In this document: piece by piece, positions 26,010 to 33,707 of the stretch
Numbering within the stretch: position 1 is the stretch's first letter
Layout of the letters: every line of letters starts with the position of its first letter
Source of the DNA: Gammaproteobacteria bacterium
GTDB lineage: Bacteria; Pseudomonadota; Gammaproteobacteria; Steroidobacterales; Steroidobacteraceae
Length of the DNA stretch: 43,041 nucleotides
Assembly (NCBI GenBank): GCA_021773365.1
Contig: JAJFKF010000034.1
Span: 1 to 43,041, forward strand
Direction: 5' to 3'
Position numbers and translations under genes: made by a program
Notes under the pieces: generated by a model
Seen by the model: only the letters and a program-made list of their open reading frames with translations
The model's database searches: none
What the model was told of the DNA's origin: nothing

Positions 26010-26720
26010 ATGCAAAAGTACCTGCTCTCCCCTCACGTCCACCTGTGCTTCACCGACGATCACGCGGTGCTGCTCGATCTGCGCCGCGACCGCTACATCG
26101 GCCTCGGCCCGCAGCAGACTGTCGCCCTGGCGCACCGCATCGAGGGCTGGCCTGACACCCGGGCTTGCGCCCCGCCAGCCGCACGGACAAACAACGACGA
26201 GGCGCTCAGACGCCTGCTGTCGAATGGCATGCTCACCACCGATGCGGCCATCGGCAAACCGGCGCAGCCGCCAACCCTGCCGCGCAGCGAATCCACCGTG
26301 ACTGAAGATGAGCTGGAGGCACGACCCAGCCCCACCGCGCGGCAGATCCTGCGCTATCTGCGAGCCGCATTGACCGCGCGCCTGGCGCTGAAGTGGCGCC
26401 CCATTGCAACCGTAGTGGCTCGGGCACAGGGCCGCAAACAAAGGCGGGCGCACCTGCGGTCGACAGATCCGGAACAGCTGCGCCAACTCACCGCGGCCTT
26501 CCTGTATCTTCGCCCGCTGCTCTTCGGCGCCCGTGATGAGTGTCTGTACGATTCCCTGGCACTGGTGGAGTTCATGGCGCTGCACGAGGTGTATCCGGAC
26601 TGGGTGTTCGGCGTGCAGACCCGACCCTTCCTGGCGCACAGCTGGGTGCAGGATGGCGCGGCGGTGTGCAACGACACGCCGGAGTACGTTCGTCGCTTCA
26701 CACCCATCCTGGTCGTGTAG
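26010..26720 (+). CDS. Lasso peptide leader peptidase with fused recognition domain (B protein)
   Basis: Binds the precursor leader and cuts it off so that the core can be cyclised. The 236 residues combine two domains. Residues 1 to about 85 (YLLSPHVHLCFTDDHAVLLDLRRDRYIGL) are the PqqD-like recognition element (RRE/B1). Residues about 110-236 are the transglutaminase-like cysteine protease (B2, Lasso_prot/PF13471 type). The catalytic triad is C178 (DECLYDSLAL), H210 (FLAHSWV) and D222 (VCND). The spacings 32 and 12 equal those I recall for the McjB triad. The fusion is typical of proteobacterial lasso loci. The Shine-Dalgarno is weak. The cyclase gene follows after 7 bases. Confidence 0.93.
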   Translation: MQKYLLSPHVHLCFTDDHAVLLDLRRDRYIGLGPQQTVALAHRIEGWPDTRACAPPAARTNNDEALRRLLSNGMLTTDAAIGKPAQPPTLPRSESTVTEDELEARPSPTARQILRYLRAALTARLALKWRPIATVVARAQGRKQRRAHLRSTDPEQLRQLTAAFLYLRPLLFGARDECLYDSLALVEFMALHEVYPDWVFGVQTRPFLAHSWVQDGAAVCNDTPEYVRRFTPILVV

Positions 26721-26727
26721 GCAATCC

Positions 26728-28587
26728 GTGTTCCGTTATCTCGCATTGATATGGGACCCGGCGCAGCAGCAGCCACAGGCTACGACCGCAGAGCTGACGG
26801 ACCGCATGACCACCGCATCCTGGCAGCGCGCCGTTTCGCACCCGGGGCTGGCAGTCTTTCACAGCGGTTCGCGGCAGGGCAGCAGCGCGCCACACCTGCT
26901 GCACGCCGGCGCGGGGGCGGTGCTCGGCCGGCTGTTTGCCGGCGGCGCGGCGGCGCCGACACAGATCAGCGCGTGGGAAACAGACGCCATCGTGCGCAGC
27001 GGTGGTCAGCGCCTGGTCGATGGTTACTGGGGACGGTATGTCGCCTTCATCCGCGATGCGACCCGACAAACGACACGGGTACTGCGTGACCCCTCCGCGG
27101 GAATGCCCTGCCTGCACGCGCGCTTCGGGGGCGTGCAGGTCTTCTTCTCCAATATGGAGGATGCCCTGGCCCTCGGACTCGGCCCCTTCCCCGTCGACAT
27201 GTCCTATCTCGCCGCACACCTGTGCCAGCAGATTCTCGAGGTCCACTCCTCGGCACTGCAGGGCGTCGCGCGGGTGCTGCCGGGCGAGTGCGTCGAAATC
27301 GGGCGCGGAGGTATCGCCAGGCATCTGCTGTGGAATCCACTGCATGTTGCCGCCGGGAGGCCCCTGGAAGACCCCGCTGCCGCCGCCGTCACGCTGGGAC
27401 ACACCGTCCGTGAATGCGTTCATGCCTGGGCCAGCGGCCATGACAGCATCGTGCATACCCTCTCCGGTGGTCTCGACTCCTCCATTGTGCTCGCCTGCCT
27501 CCGCGATGCTCCCGCGCGACCGCGACTCGCCTGCGTCAACTACCACTCCCCCGGCGCCAACTCCGATGAGCGCGGCTTTGCCCGCCAGGTTGCGGAGCAG
27601 GCCGGCTGCGAACTGACCGAGCGCGAGCGCGACCCCTCCATCCGGCTCGAGCAACTGCTGCAGGCACCGCGCTCGGCCTATCCGGTCAACAATCGCTACT
27701 ACCTGGAGAACAGCGCCTGGGAGGCGGGATTCGCGGCCCGGCGGCAGGCCACCGCCCTGTTCTGCGGCGAAGGCGGCGATCAGATTTTCTACCAGGCCCG
27801 GGTGCGCTTCGCCGCCGGTGACTACCTCCTGCGCCGTGGCAGATTGCGAGGCCTCGGACCGGGGCTGTTCCGCGTGGCCCTCGATGTCGCACGGCTCGAT
27901 CGACTGTCCGTCTGGACCGTACTGGCAGATGCATTGGCGCAGGGCTGGCTGGGCCGGCGCTGGCAGGTGCAGTCTGATATCGGGCGCTATCGCAAACTGG
28001 TTCCGGACACGGTGCTGGCGCAGGTCAAATCCGACACGCGCTTCCACCATCCGGCATTTCAGCACCCGGCGCGCAGTATCGGCAGCGGCAAGCGCTGGCA
28101 TGCCTACCAGCTGCTGTTCCCGGCCATGGACTACTACGATCCGCTCGGGATGATCAACGACGCGGAACGCATCACACCCCTGGCATCGCAGCCGGTGCTG
28201 GAGCTGTGTCTGCGCACCCCGATCGATGTCCTGACCACCGGCGGCTGGGACCGTGCCGTGGCGCGGCGCGCCTTTCGCCCGCATCTGCCCCGGCAGGTGG
28301 CCCTGCGCCGCACCAAGGGCGGACTGGACGCGTATTTCAAGAACGTGGTGCTGGCCAACATGGACTTCGTGCGCCCCTTCCTGCTGGAAGGCCGTCTGGC
28401 AGCGCAGGGACTGCTCGATCGCGCCCGGCTCGAGGCTGTGCTGTCAGGCGAACCGAACCGCATCGGCGCAGATACCACCGAACTGTTCGACTGCGTGAAC
28501 CTCGAGGCCTGGCTGCATCGCTGGGAACGGCCGGCTGCTGGCCCGGCGATCCACCAGCCCATCGACGACATGGGCAGCGCAACATGA
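26728..28587 (+). CDS. Lasso peptide macrolactam synthetase (C protein, asparagine synthetase family)
   Basis: Adenylates the side-chain carboxyl of the ring Asp/Glu and joins it to the N-terminal amine of the core, locking the tail in the ring. The start is the GTG at 26728, seven bases after the B stop; the frame further upstream runs inside B. The 619 residues have an N-terminal glutaminase-like domain that lacks the catalytic Cys2 (VFRYLALIWDP), which argues against a true AsnB. The ATP-pyrophosphatase loop is SGGLDSS at residues 246-252, and the synthetase domain includes FCGEGGDQIFYQ and RRTKGGLDAYF. Size and layout match lasso cyclases such as McjC. Its substrate is most likely the precursor at 31757-31900. 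Confidence 0.93.
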   Translation: MFRYLALIWDPAQQQPQATTAELTDRMTTASWQRAVSHPGLAVFHSGSRQGSSAPHLLHAGAGAVLGRLFAGGAAAPTQISAWETDAIVRSGGQRLVDGYWGRYVAFIRDATRQTTRVLRDPSAGMPCLHARFGGVQVFFSNMEDALALGLGPFPVDMSYLAAHLCQQILEVHSSALQGVARVLPGECVEIGRGGIARHLLWNPLHVAAGRPLEDPAAAAVTLGHTVRECVHAWASGHDSIVHTLSGGLDSSIVLACLRDAPARPRLACVNYHSPGANSDERGFARQVAEQAGCELTERERDPSIRLEQLLQAPRSAYPVNNRYYLENSAWEAGFAARRQATALFCGEGGDQIFYQARVRFAAGDYLLRRGRLRGLGPGLFRVALDVARLDRLSVWTVLADALAQGWLGRRWQVQSDIGRYRKLVPDTVLAQVKSDTRFHHPAFQHPARSIGSGKRWHAYQLLFPAMDYYDPLGMINDAERITPLASQPVLELCLRTPIDVLTTGGWDRAVARRAFRPHLPRQVALRRTKGGLDAYFKNVVLANMDFVRPFLLEGRLAAQGLLDRARLEAVLSGEPNRIGADTTELFDCVNLEAWLHRWERPAAGPAIHQPIDDMGSAT

Positions 28588-28670
28588 TCGCCTATCCTCA
28601 ACACCTTGCCCGCAGCACAAGGTGAAATTCAACTCGCCACCGGCGCGCGCGACATGGCAAACTCCATCCC

Positions 28671-28760
28671 GAGGTGGATCCTGGGATTGGACCAATTTGG
28701 GAGCCCGCAAGGGTTGAAGACGCATGGAGACTAAGGATATGCGATACCGGGAAGCCGGAC
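28671..28760 (+). promoter_or_regulatory. GGA-rich leader of the receptor gene with a small palindrome
   Basis: Eight GGA triplets start at 28676, 28684, 28689, 28700, 28726, 28735, 28750 and 28757, around the start codon of the TonB-dependent receptor (28724). GGA in exposed loops is the core of CsrA binding sites, and csrA lies in this cluster. An 11-base palindrome, ATTGGACCAAT (28686-28696), lies within the same stretch and could be a protein or structure signal. No promoter boxes are recognised in the 136-base gap after the cyclase gene. Function is inferred. Confidence 0.35.
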
Positions 28761-31714
28761 CCGGCGCACTACTGCTGTGCATCGCCACCATCGCAGCCAC
28801 ATTAATGCCCCGTGTCGACGCGCGCGCAGCCGAACCGCTGCCCGTGTTCGACATCCCGGCCGGCGAGGCACAATGCACTCTGCTGCAGTTCTACCTGCAA
28901 TCGCGGGTGCAGCTGCTGTACCTGTCCGACGCCGTCAGCGGCGTACGCACGCGGGCAATCCATGGCGCCTACTCGCCCGCCGCTGCACTGAGCAGGATGC
29001 TGGCTGGCACCGGCCTGAGCTTTGAATTCGAGTCCGACAGCACGGCGGTCATTCGCGTTTCCGCGCAATCCCTTTCCGACTCCGCCAGCTATCAGGGCGG
29101 GGGCACGGAACGGGCAAGCAGCTTTGGCAAGAAAACAGAGCCGGGGGATCCCGTACGCCCCGCACTCAGGCCCGTGGACGAATTACTGGTCACCGGCAGC
29201 TATATTCGTGGCGTACTGGATGTAGCCTCGCCTCTGCAGGTGGTCGACCGCAAGCAAATGAAGGGCACTGCCTACGCTACGGTGCAGGACGCACTGCGCA
29301 ATATGCCAGTCAATGCCGGCGCAGCGCAGGGCGAAGTTTTCGGCGGCGCCGGCAATCATGCGCGGGGCTCGGCGGCAAACCTCAGGGGACTGGGCGCCGG
29401 CGCCACGCTGGTACTGATCAACGGCCGCCGCCAGCCGCAGGCCGGCCTGCAGGCCGATTTTGTCGATGTGTCAAACATTCCCTGGAGCGCGGTGGAGCGC
29501 ATCGAGGTGCTGCCGGACGGCACCTCGGCCCTGTACGGCTCGGACGCCATCGCCGGTGTGGTGAATATCATCATGCGCGACACCCTGGAGGGCATGGAAA
29601 CCCAGCTGCGGCACGGCGCCGCGGCGGACGGGGCAGTGGAAACGCTGGCCGCGCAGCTGTTCGGCCATGACTGGGGCAGCGGCAAGTGGCTGTTCGCCTA
29701 TCAGTACTCAAACAGAACAAGGTTGGCCGCAGCCGACCGCGCCTACACGGCCGACACCGACAAGCGCGCCTTGGGCGGCAGCGACTACAGCAGCTTCAGG
29801 AGCAATCCCGGCAACATTCTGGATTTTGCGACCCTGGCACCGGTACTGGCCATTCCGCGCGGTCAGGATGGCACAAGCCTTGGCTCACAGGACCTGCTCC
29901 CTGACACAATAAACACCGGCAACGCGTTCGCCACCCGCCAGCTCCTGCCCGACAAGGAGATACACAGCGCGTTCCTGACAGCATCACAGCAAGTCGGCAC
30001 CGGCCTTGACCTGTTCGGCGAGGCGCGCTACAGCCGCCGTCGGGTAAATTGGCAGGGCTCGGCAGAGGAGCGGTTGTTGCTGGTTCCGCCCAGCAATGCG
30101 TTCTTTGTCGACGGCATCGACCGGACCCGACCGCTGCTTGTCGCCTACAGCTTCCTCGACGATCTCGGACCTCTGCGCAATGCCAGTACTGCAGAGAATT
30201 TCGGTGCGGCCGCCGGACTTCGGGCGGATATTGCCAGTTGGCAAACAACTCTGTCGGGCGCCTATGTGAGAGAAGCGTTGCGCTATACGGGGAGCAATTT
30301 CGTCGACACGCTCGCGCTGAGCGCAGCGCTGAGCGACCCCAGCCCTGCAACGGCATTCAATCCCTTCGGCGAAGGATCACACACCAACCCGGCCACTCTG
30401 GAAAGCATCCGCGGCGCCCAGCGCAATCGGGCAGCATCGCAAATACTATCCGCCAATCTGGTGGCCGATGGCCCGCTGCTGGACCTCCCAGCCGGCATAT
30501 TGAAGCTGGCGGTAGGAGCCGAACATCGTCGCGAGCGATTCAACCGCACACTGGGCGGACCGGCGCAGAATTACCTGCGTCGAATCTCTGCGGCCTTTGC
30601 CGAGTTGTCCGTACCACTGATCGGCAATCCCGACGACTCGCGGGATACACCGCAGCTGGAGCTGTCAGTTGCCAGTCGCTATGAGCGATACAGCGATTTC
30701 GGCAGCACCTTCAATCCGAAGATCGGGATGCTGTGGATACCGCACGAGTCGATCAAGCTGCGCAGCAGCTGGGGCACTTCCTTCAAGGCGCCAAAACTCA
30801 TCGAGCTGTACGACAGCTCGCAGAATGCAGCCGCATTCACCCTGCTCGCCGATCCACTCTCCCCCGGGGGGCAATCCATCGTGCTGGTTCTCCAGGGCAA
30901 CAACCGGGATCTGAACGAGGAAAGAGCCACGACCTGGACGGCAGGCATCGACTTCACCCCGAGGGTACTGAGCGGACTGACTGTGTCGCTCACCGCCTAT
31001 TCCATCACTTATGAGGACCAGGTCATCCTGCCTGCCTACCTGTCGCCGCTCGAGATTCTGCTGCAGGAGGAGCGCTGGAGCGCCGCAATCGAACGCAATC
31101 CCACTCGGGCCCAGGTCGATCCCATCTGCGACGCACCATTGTTTTTTGGTTCGCGCGAGCAATGCCGGACAACACTGCCGACCGCGCTCATCGACTATCG
31201 CCTGAAGAACCTTGCCGCAACCACGACTCGCGGCCTGGATGTGCGGCTTGAACATGCGTTGCCGACGTCCATGGGTATTTTCAACGTCAATCTGAACGGC
31301 GGCTACATCTTCAGCTTCGAACAGGCCTTCACTCAGACCTCTCCCGCTGCCGAGTTGGCCGGCCTGACCAACAACCCCTCGAAGTTCCGCCTGCATGGCA
31401 CGGTGGAATGGAGTGAACGCGGATGGAAGCAGCCGGGGCTGGGCGTCAGCCTTACTCTGGATCACGCAGCGGGCAGCCGCAACCCAGGCAGCAACTCACG
31501 CCCCACGGTGAGCAGCTGGACGACGACCGATCTGCAGCTGCGTTATCGCACGAGACACCAGGAAGCATGGCATGACAATCTGGAGCTGTCCCTGAATGCC
31601 GTCAACGTCTTCGACGAAGACCCCCCGTTTGTCGATCAGCAATGGGGCTATGACTACCTCAATGCCGAACCATTTGGCCGGGTCATCAGCCTGTACGTGC
31701 AAAAGAGCTGGTAA
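28724..31714 (+). CDS. TonB-dependent receptor with FecA-type signalling domain
   Basis: Outer-membrane transducer. The 996 residues contain a signal peptide (about 6-36, ending VDARAAE), an STN/secretin-TonB domain at about 42-112 (FDIPAGEAQCTLLQFYLQS), a linker, a TonB box near 151-157 (VDELLVT), and a plug domain (about 165-285, NLRGLGAGATLVLINGRRQP, VLPDGTSALYGSDAIAGVVNI). A 22-strand-type barrel follows, ending in the aromatic residue required for insertion (YVQKSW). The STN domain marks receptors that signal through FecR to an ECF sigma factor, both encoded at 32098-33703. In lasso loci such receptors are thought to import or sense the peptide. An ATG at 28739 is an alternative start; base composition looks less GC-rich than in its neighbours. 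Confidence 0.93.
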   Translation: METKDMRYREAGPGALLLCIATIAATLMPRVDARAAEPLPVFDIPAGEAQCTLLQFYLQSRVQLLYLSDAVSGVRTRAIHGAYSPAAALSRMLAGTGLSFEFESDSTAVIRVSAQSLSDSASYQGGGTERASSFGKKTEPGDPVRPALRPVDELLVTGSYIRGVLDVASPLQVVDRKQMKGTAYATVQDALRNMPVNAGAAQGEVFGGAGNHARGSAANLRGLGAGATLVLINGRRQPQAGLQADFVDVSNIPWSAVERIEVLPDGTSALYGSDAIAGVVNIIMRDTLEGMETQLRHGAAADGAVETLAAQLFGHDWGSGKWLFAYQYSNRTRLAAADRAYTADTDKRALGGSDYSSFRSNPGNILDFATLAPVLAIPRGQDGTSLGSQDLLPDTINTGNAFATRQLLPDKEIHSAFLTASQQVGTGLDLFGEARYSRRRVNWQGSAEERLLLVPPSNAFFVDGIDRTRPLLVAYSFLDDLGPLRNASTAENFGAAAGLRADIASWQTTLSGAYVREALRYTGSNFVDTLALSAALSDPSPATAFNPFGEGSHTNPATLESIRGAQRNRAASQILSANLVADGPLLDLPAGILKLAVGAEHRRERFNRTLGGPAQNYLRRISAAFAELSVPLIGNPDDSRDTPQLELSVASRYERYSDFGSTFNPKIGMLWIPHESIKLRSSWGTSFKAPKLIELYDSSQNAAAFTLLADPLSPGGQSIVLVLQGNNRDLNEERATTWTAGIDFTPRVLSGLTVSLTAYSITYEDQVILPAYLSPLEILLQEERWSAAIERNPTRAQVDPICDAPLFFGSREQCRTTLPTALIDYRLKNLAATTTRGLDVRLEHALPTSMGIFNVNLNGGYIFSFEQAFTQTSPAAELAGLTNNPSKFRLHGTVEWSERGWKQPGLGVSLTLDHAAGSRNPGSNSRPTVSSWTTTDLQLRYRTRHQEAWHDNLELSLNAVNVFDEDPPFVDQQWGYDYLNAEPFGRVISLYVQKSW

Positions 31715-31715
31715 C

Positions 31716-31749
31716 GGGGGCGCGCAGCGCCAACGCACTGCGCGCCTCC
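31716..31749. terminator. Hairpin between the convergent receptor and precursor genes
   Basis: GGCGCGCAG (31719-31727) pairs perfectly with CTGCGCGCC (31738-31746) around a 10-base loop. The stem extends by one G-U and two G-C pairs in the plus-strand RNA. It begins two bases after the receptor stop and ends 8 bases from the precursor stop. There is no T tract on either strand, so it may act as a bidirectional barrier or a 3'-end stabiliser rather than a classic intrinsic terminator. Confidence 0.5.
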
Positions 31750-31756
31750 ACTTCAA

Positions 31757-31900
31757 TCAGCAAATACACATCCCGGCACCGCCGTCGGGCCCGCCGATAA
31801 AGCCACCCTTGGTCTCTTCGGAAACCTTTCCCAGATCCACGAACTCAGCGTCCACGCTGTTCTCTTCCGTCTCAGTCAAGTTGATGGTTACCGATTCCAT
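31757..31900 (-). CDS. Lasso peptide precursor (A peptide)
   Basis: A 47-residue gene with a good Shine-Dalgarno (AGGGGA, 7 bases before ATG). The leader (residues 1-31) is acidic and ends VDLGKVSEETK, matching the proteobacterial lasso leader pattern LGKxSxET-x seen, as I recall, in astexin-type precursors. It carries the key Thr at position -2 of the cut. The core (residues 32-47) is GGFIGGPDGGAGMCIC. Gly1 would be the ring N-terminus and Asp8 the only acidic residue in the core, giving an 8-residue macrolactam and an 8-residue tail. C45 and C47 (core 14 and 16) are unusual and could form a disulfide or bind metal. It runs opposite to B/C and is separated from them by the receptor gene. Confidence 0.88.
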   Translation of the reverse strand: MESVTINLTETEENSVDAEFVDLGKVSEETKGGFIGGPDGGAGMCIC

Positions 31901-31917
31901 AATCAATTCCCCTGTGT
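31898..31917 (-). promoter_or_regulatory. Precursor ribosome binding site with overlapping GGA motifs
   Basis: On the minus strand ACACAGGGGAATTGATT precedes the ATG. The Shine-Dalgarno AGGGGA lies inside an ACA-rich GGGGA context resembling the CsrA consensus ACARGGA, and a second GGA begins at the G of the ATG (ATGGAA). CsrA bound across the two would block ribosome entry. That is a hypothesis prompted by the csrA gene in the same locus. Confidence 0.4.
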
Positions 31918-31971
31918 GAGATGTAGTAGATCAACCTCAGCCCCGAACTGCGCCCGGCGACTGTCGGCAGC

Positions 31972-32000
31972 CGATACCTTACTCCACCCCACGCGTATCG
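31972..32000. promoter_or_regulatory. Inverted repeat in the precursor/sigma intergenic region
   Basis: CGATAC (31972-31977) and GTATCG (31995-32000) form a perfect inverted repeat with a 17-base spacer. A second inverted repeat, TCGGC-A-GCCGA (31964-31974), overlaps its left arm. They lie in the 197-base divergent region that must carry the promoters for the precursor (minus) and the sigma factor operon (plus). The 17-base spacing is promoter-like, but I cannot match it to a known ECF site. Confidence 0.3.
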
Positions 32001-32097
32001 TCCCCCTGCACCAGCGCACCGGGCTTACCCGACAAATCTTTCTCAAGGGGGGGTTGCCCCAGGGCGGGTCTTAGGGTGCAGGAGCTGAAAATTATTC

Positions 32098-32667
32098 ATG
32101 GGTAGCATCACTTACGTCATGCCGGGGCGCGGCAGAGCGCCTGACTGGATCAGCCGGTTGCACCAGGACCATGGCGCCGCGCTGCAGAAGTTTCTCGCGC
32201 GCATGACCGGCAGCCCGCAGGCGGCCGAGGAGATCGCCCAGGAGGCGTACCTGAAGCTGCACCGGCTTTGCCGGCCCGAGGAAGTGACCTGCCCGCGGGC
32301 GCTGCTGTTCGACGCCGCCGCGAAATTGGCGATGACTTATCTGCGGCGCAAGCGCACCGAGGCGAGTGTGACTTTGACCGGCGAGGCCTCCGCTGCCGCC
32401 GAGCAGGTGGCGGATGACCTGGCACGGCCCGAGCGGCGCGCCGCCGCCGAAGAGGCGCTGCGCGCCCTGTCGCGGATAGTCGATGAGCTGCCCGCAAACC
32501 TGCAGGCGCCATTCGTGATGCGCTACGTGCGGCAGATGTCGCGGCAGGACATTGCCGCCGCGCTGGGTATCAGCGTCAACGCGCTCGAACAACGCCTCAC
32601 GCGCGCACTGGCGCAGTGCCGGGCACGACTTTCGACAATGGGGCTGGCCTGGCCAGCACTCGACTGA
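32098..32667 (+). CDS. ECF-type RNA polymerase sigma factor, FecI-like
   Basis: A 189-residue two-domain sigma factor that directs RNA polymerase to a small regulon. Sigma region 2 spans about 18-82 (HQDHGAALQKFLARMTGSPQAAEEIAQEAYLKLHRL, then the LRRKR end). Region 4 spans about 117-172 (LPANLQAPFVMRYVRQMSRQDIAAALGISVNALEQRLTRAL), with the helix-turn-helix in the second half. AGGAG lies 13 bases before the ATG. FecR follows after 22 bases, and the STN-bearing receptor is nearby, so this is a FecI/FecR/FecA-type surface-signalling set. Likely targets are the divergent precursor and the receptor. Confidence 0.93.
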   Translation: MGSITYVMPGRGRAPDWISRLHQDHGAALQKFLARMTGSPQAAEEIAQEAYLKLHRLCRPEEVTCPRALLFDAAAKLAMTYLRRKRTEASVTLTGEASAAAEQVADDLARPERRAAAEEALRALSRIVDELPANLQAPFVMRYVRQMSRQDIAAALGISVNALEQRLTRALAQCRARLSTMGLAWPALD

Positions 32668-32689
32668 GATTTCCGGTGGAGGTTTTTGC

Positions 32690-33703
32690 ATGTCCATGAA
32701 CGAAGATTCGGTTGCAGCCATCGGTATGCAGGCCGCTCGCTGGATCGCGCAGCTGGATGCAGGCGAACTCGACGCTACAGCTCTGGAGGAGTTCCATCGC
32801 TGGCTGGAAGCCGATGAGCGGCATGCCCATGAATTCCGCGCGCACCTGGCTGTGGCGGCACTGGCCGGCGAACTGCCGCGACAGCTGCCGCTTGCCGGGC
32901 AGGCGCCGGCGGCGCAGGCCTCTGCCCGCTCGCGCGGCAGCCGGATAGCTGGTCTTGCGGTTGCCGCCTCATTGCTCACCGCGGCGGGCGTCTGGTGGAT
33001 GCTGCAACCGGTTGCGCCGGTGGCCGGTACCTACGCGACCGCAACCGGCGAAGCACGGACTGTCACCTTCACAGACGGCAGCGTGGCTTATCTCAACACG
33101 CGCACCCGTCTGCGCTGGACCGGCAGCGACACCGACCGTCTCGTGGAACTGCAGGAAGGTGAGGCACTGTTCGATGTGGCGCATGATCCGCTGCGCCCCT
33201 TCCGCGTCTTCGTCAACAACAACGAGGTGCGCGTACTTGGCACCCGTTTCAACATCTATCGCCGCAAGGACGGCGAGGTGCGGGTAACGGTCATCGACGG
33301 CAGCGTCGAGGTCATGGAGAAAGCCCAGCAGGACGGACATCCGGCCTGGAGCCGCCAGCTCACCGCCAACCAGCAGGTGGCCTTCAGCAACATTGGCCTC
33401 ACGCGCGACGTACACGATGTCAATGCACTCAACGTAGCCAAGTGGCGCGAGGGCGTGCTCGAACTGACTGGCGAGCCGCTCTCGGAAGTGCTCGATGAGC
33501 TGACTCGCTATACCGATCGACGGATTCTCATCAAGGATCCACGCCTTGCGCAACTGAGGCTCGGGGGAGCCCTCAGTACGCGGGATGTACGGGCAGCCCT
33601 TGTCCGTATCGAGAAGCTCGCCCCGATCGCCGTGACAGAGCACGGCGAGACATTCACTTTGGACTATCGACCCGACGAAGGGTCCGCAGCACGCGAGGAG
33701 TAA
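32690..33703 (+). CDS. FecR family anti-sigma factor / signal transducer
   Basis: Inner-membrane protein that holds the ECF sigma factor in check and passes on the receptor signal. The ATG at 32690 has a GGAGG Shine-Dalgarno at 32678-32682 and gives 337 residues. An N-terminal cytoplasmic helical region (about 10-60, [35 protein letters not shown]) is the sigma-binding DUF4880 type. A single transmembrane segment lies at 86-105. The periplasmic FecR domain follows (about 112-212, [22 protein letters not shown] ... [10 protein letters not shown]). The C-terminal domain (about 255-330) is STN-like and would contact the receptor's signalling domain. csrA follows after 4 bases. Confidence 0.92.
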   Translation: MSMNEDSVAAIGMQAARWIAQLDAGELDATALEEFHRWLEADERHAHEFRAHLAVAALAGELPRQLPLAGQAPAAQASARSRGSRIAGLAVAASLLTAAGVWWMLQPVAPVAGTYATATGEARTVTFTDGSVAYLNTRTRLRWTGSDTDRLVELQEGEALFDVAHDPLRPFRVFVNNNEVRVLGTRFNIYRRKDGEVRVTVIDGSVEVMEKAQQDGHPAWSRQLTANQQVAFSNIGLTRDVHDVNALNVAKWREGVLELTGEPLSEVLDELTRYTDRRILIKDPRLAQLRLGGALSTRDVRAALVRIEKLAPIAVTEHGETFTLDYRPDEGSAAREE

Positions 33704-33707
33704 ATCA

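Noticed and set aside
26533-26727. N-terminal extension of the lasso cyclase into the B gene
   Set aside because: The extension is an out-of-frame shadow of B; the GTG at 26728 directly precedes the family N-terminus FRYLALIWDP.
26728-28587. Ordinary glutamine-dependent asparagine synthetase (AsnB)
   Set aside because: No N-terminal catalytic Cys, adjacent RRE/peptidase gene and nearby precursor all point to a lasso cyclase.
28584-28625. 13-codon frame overlapping the cyclase stop
   Set aside because: Too short, with no leader or core features; a chance ATG overlapping a stop codon.
28654-28734. 26-residue frame upstream of the receptor (MANSIPRWILGLDQ...), as a second lasso precursor
   Set aside because: It lacks the LGKxSxET leader pattern; no Thr-x-Gly junction leaves a core with Asp or Glu at ring position 7-9; and it overlaps the receptor start.
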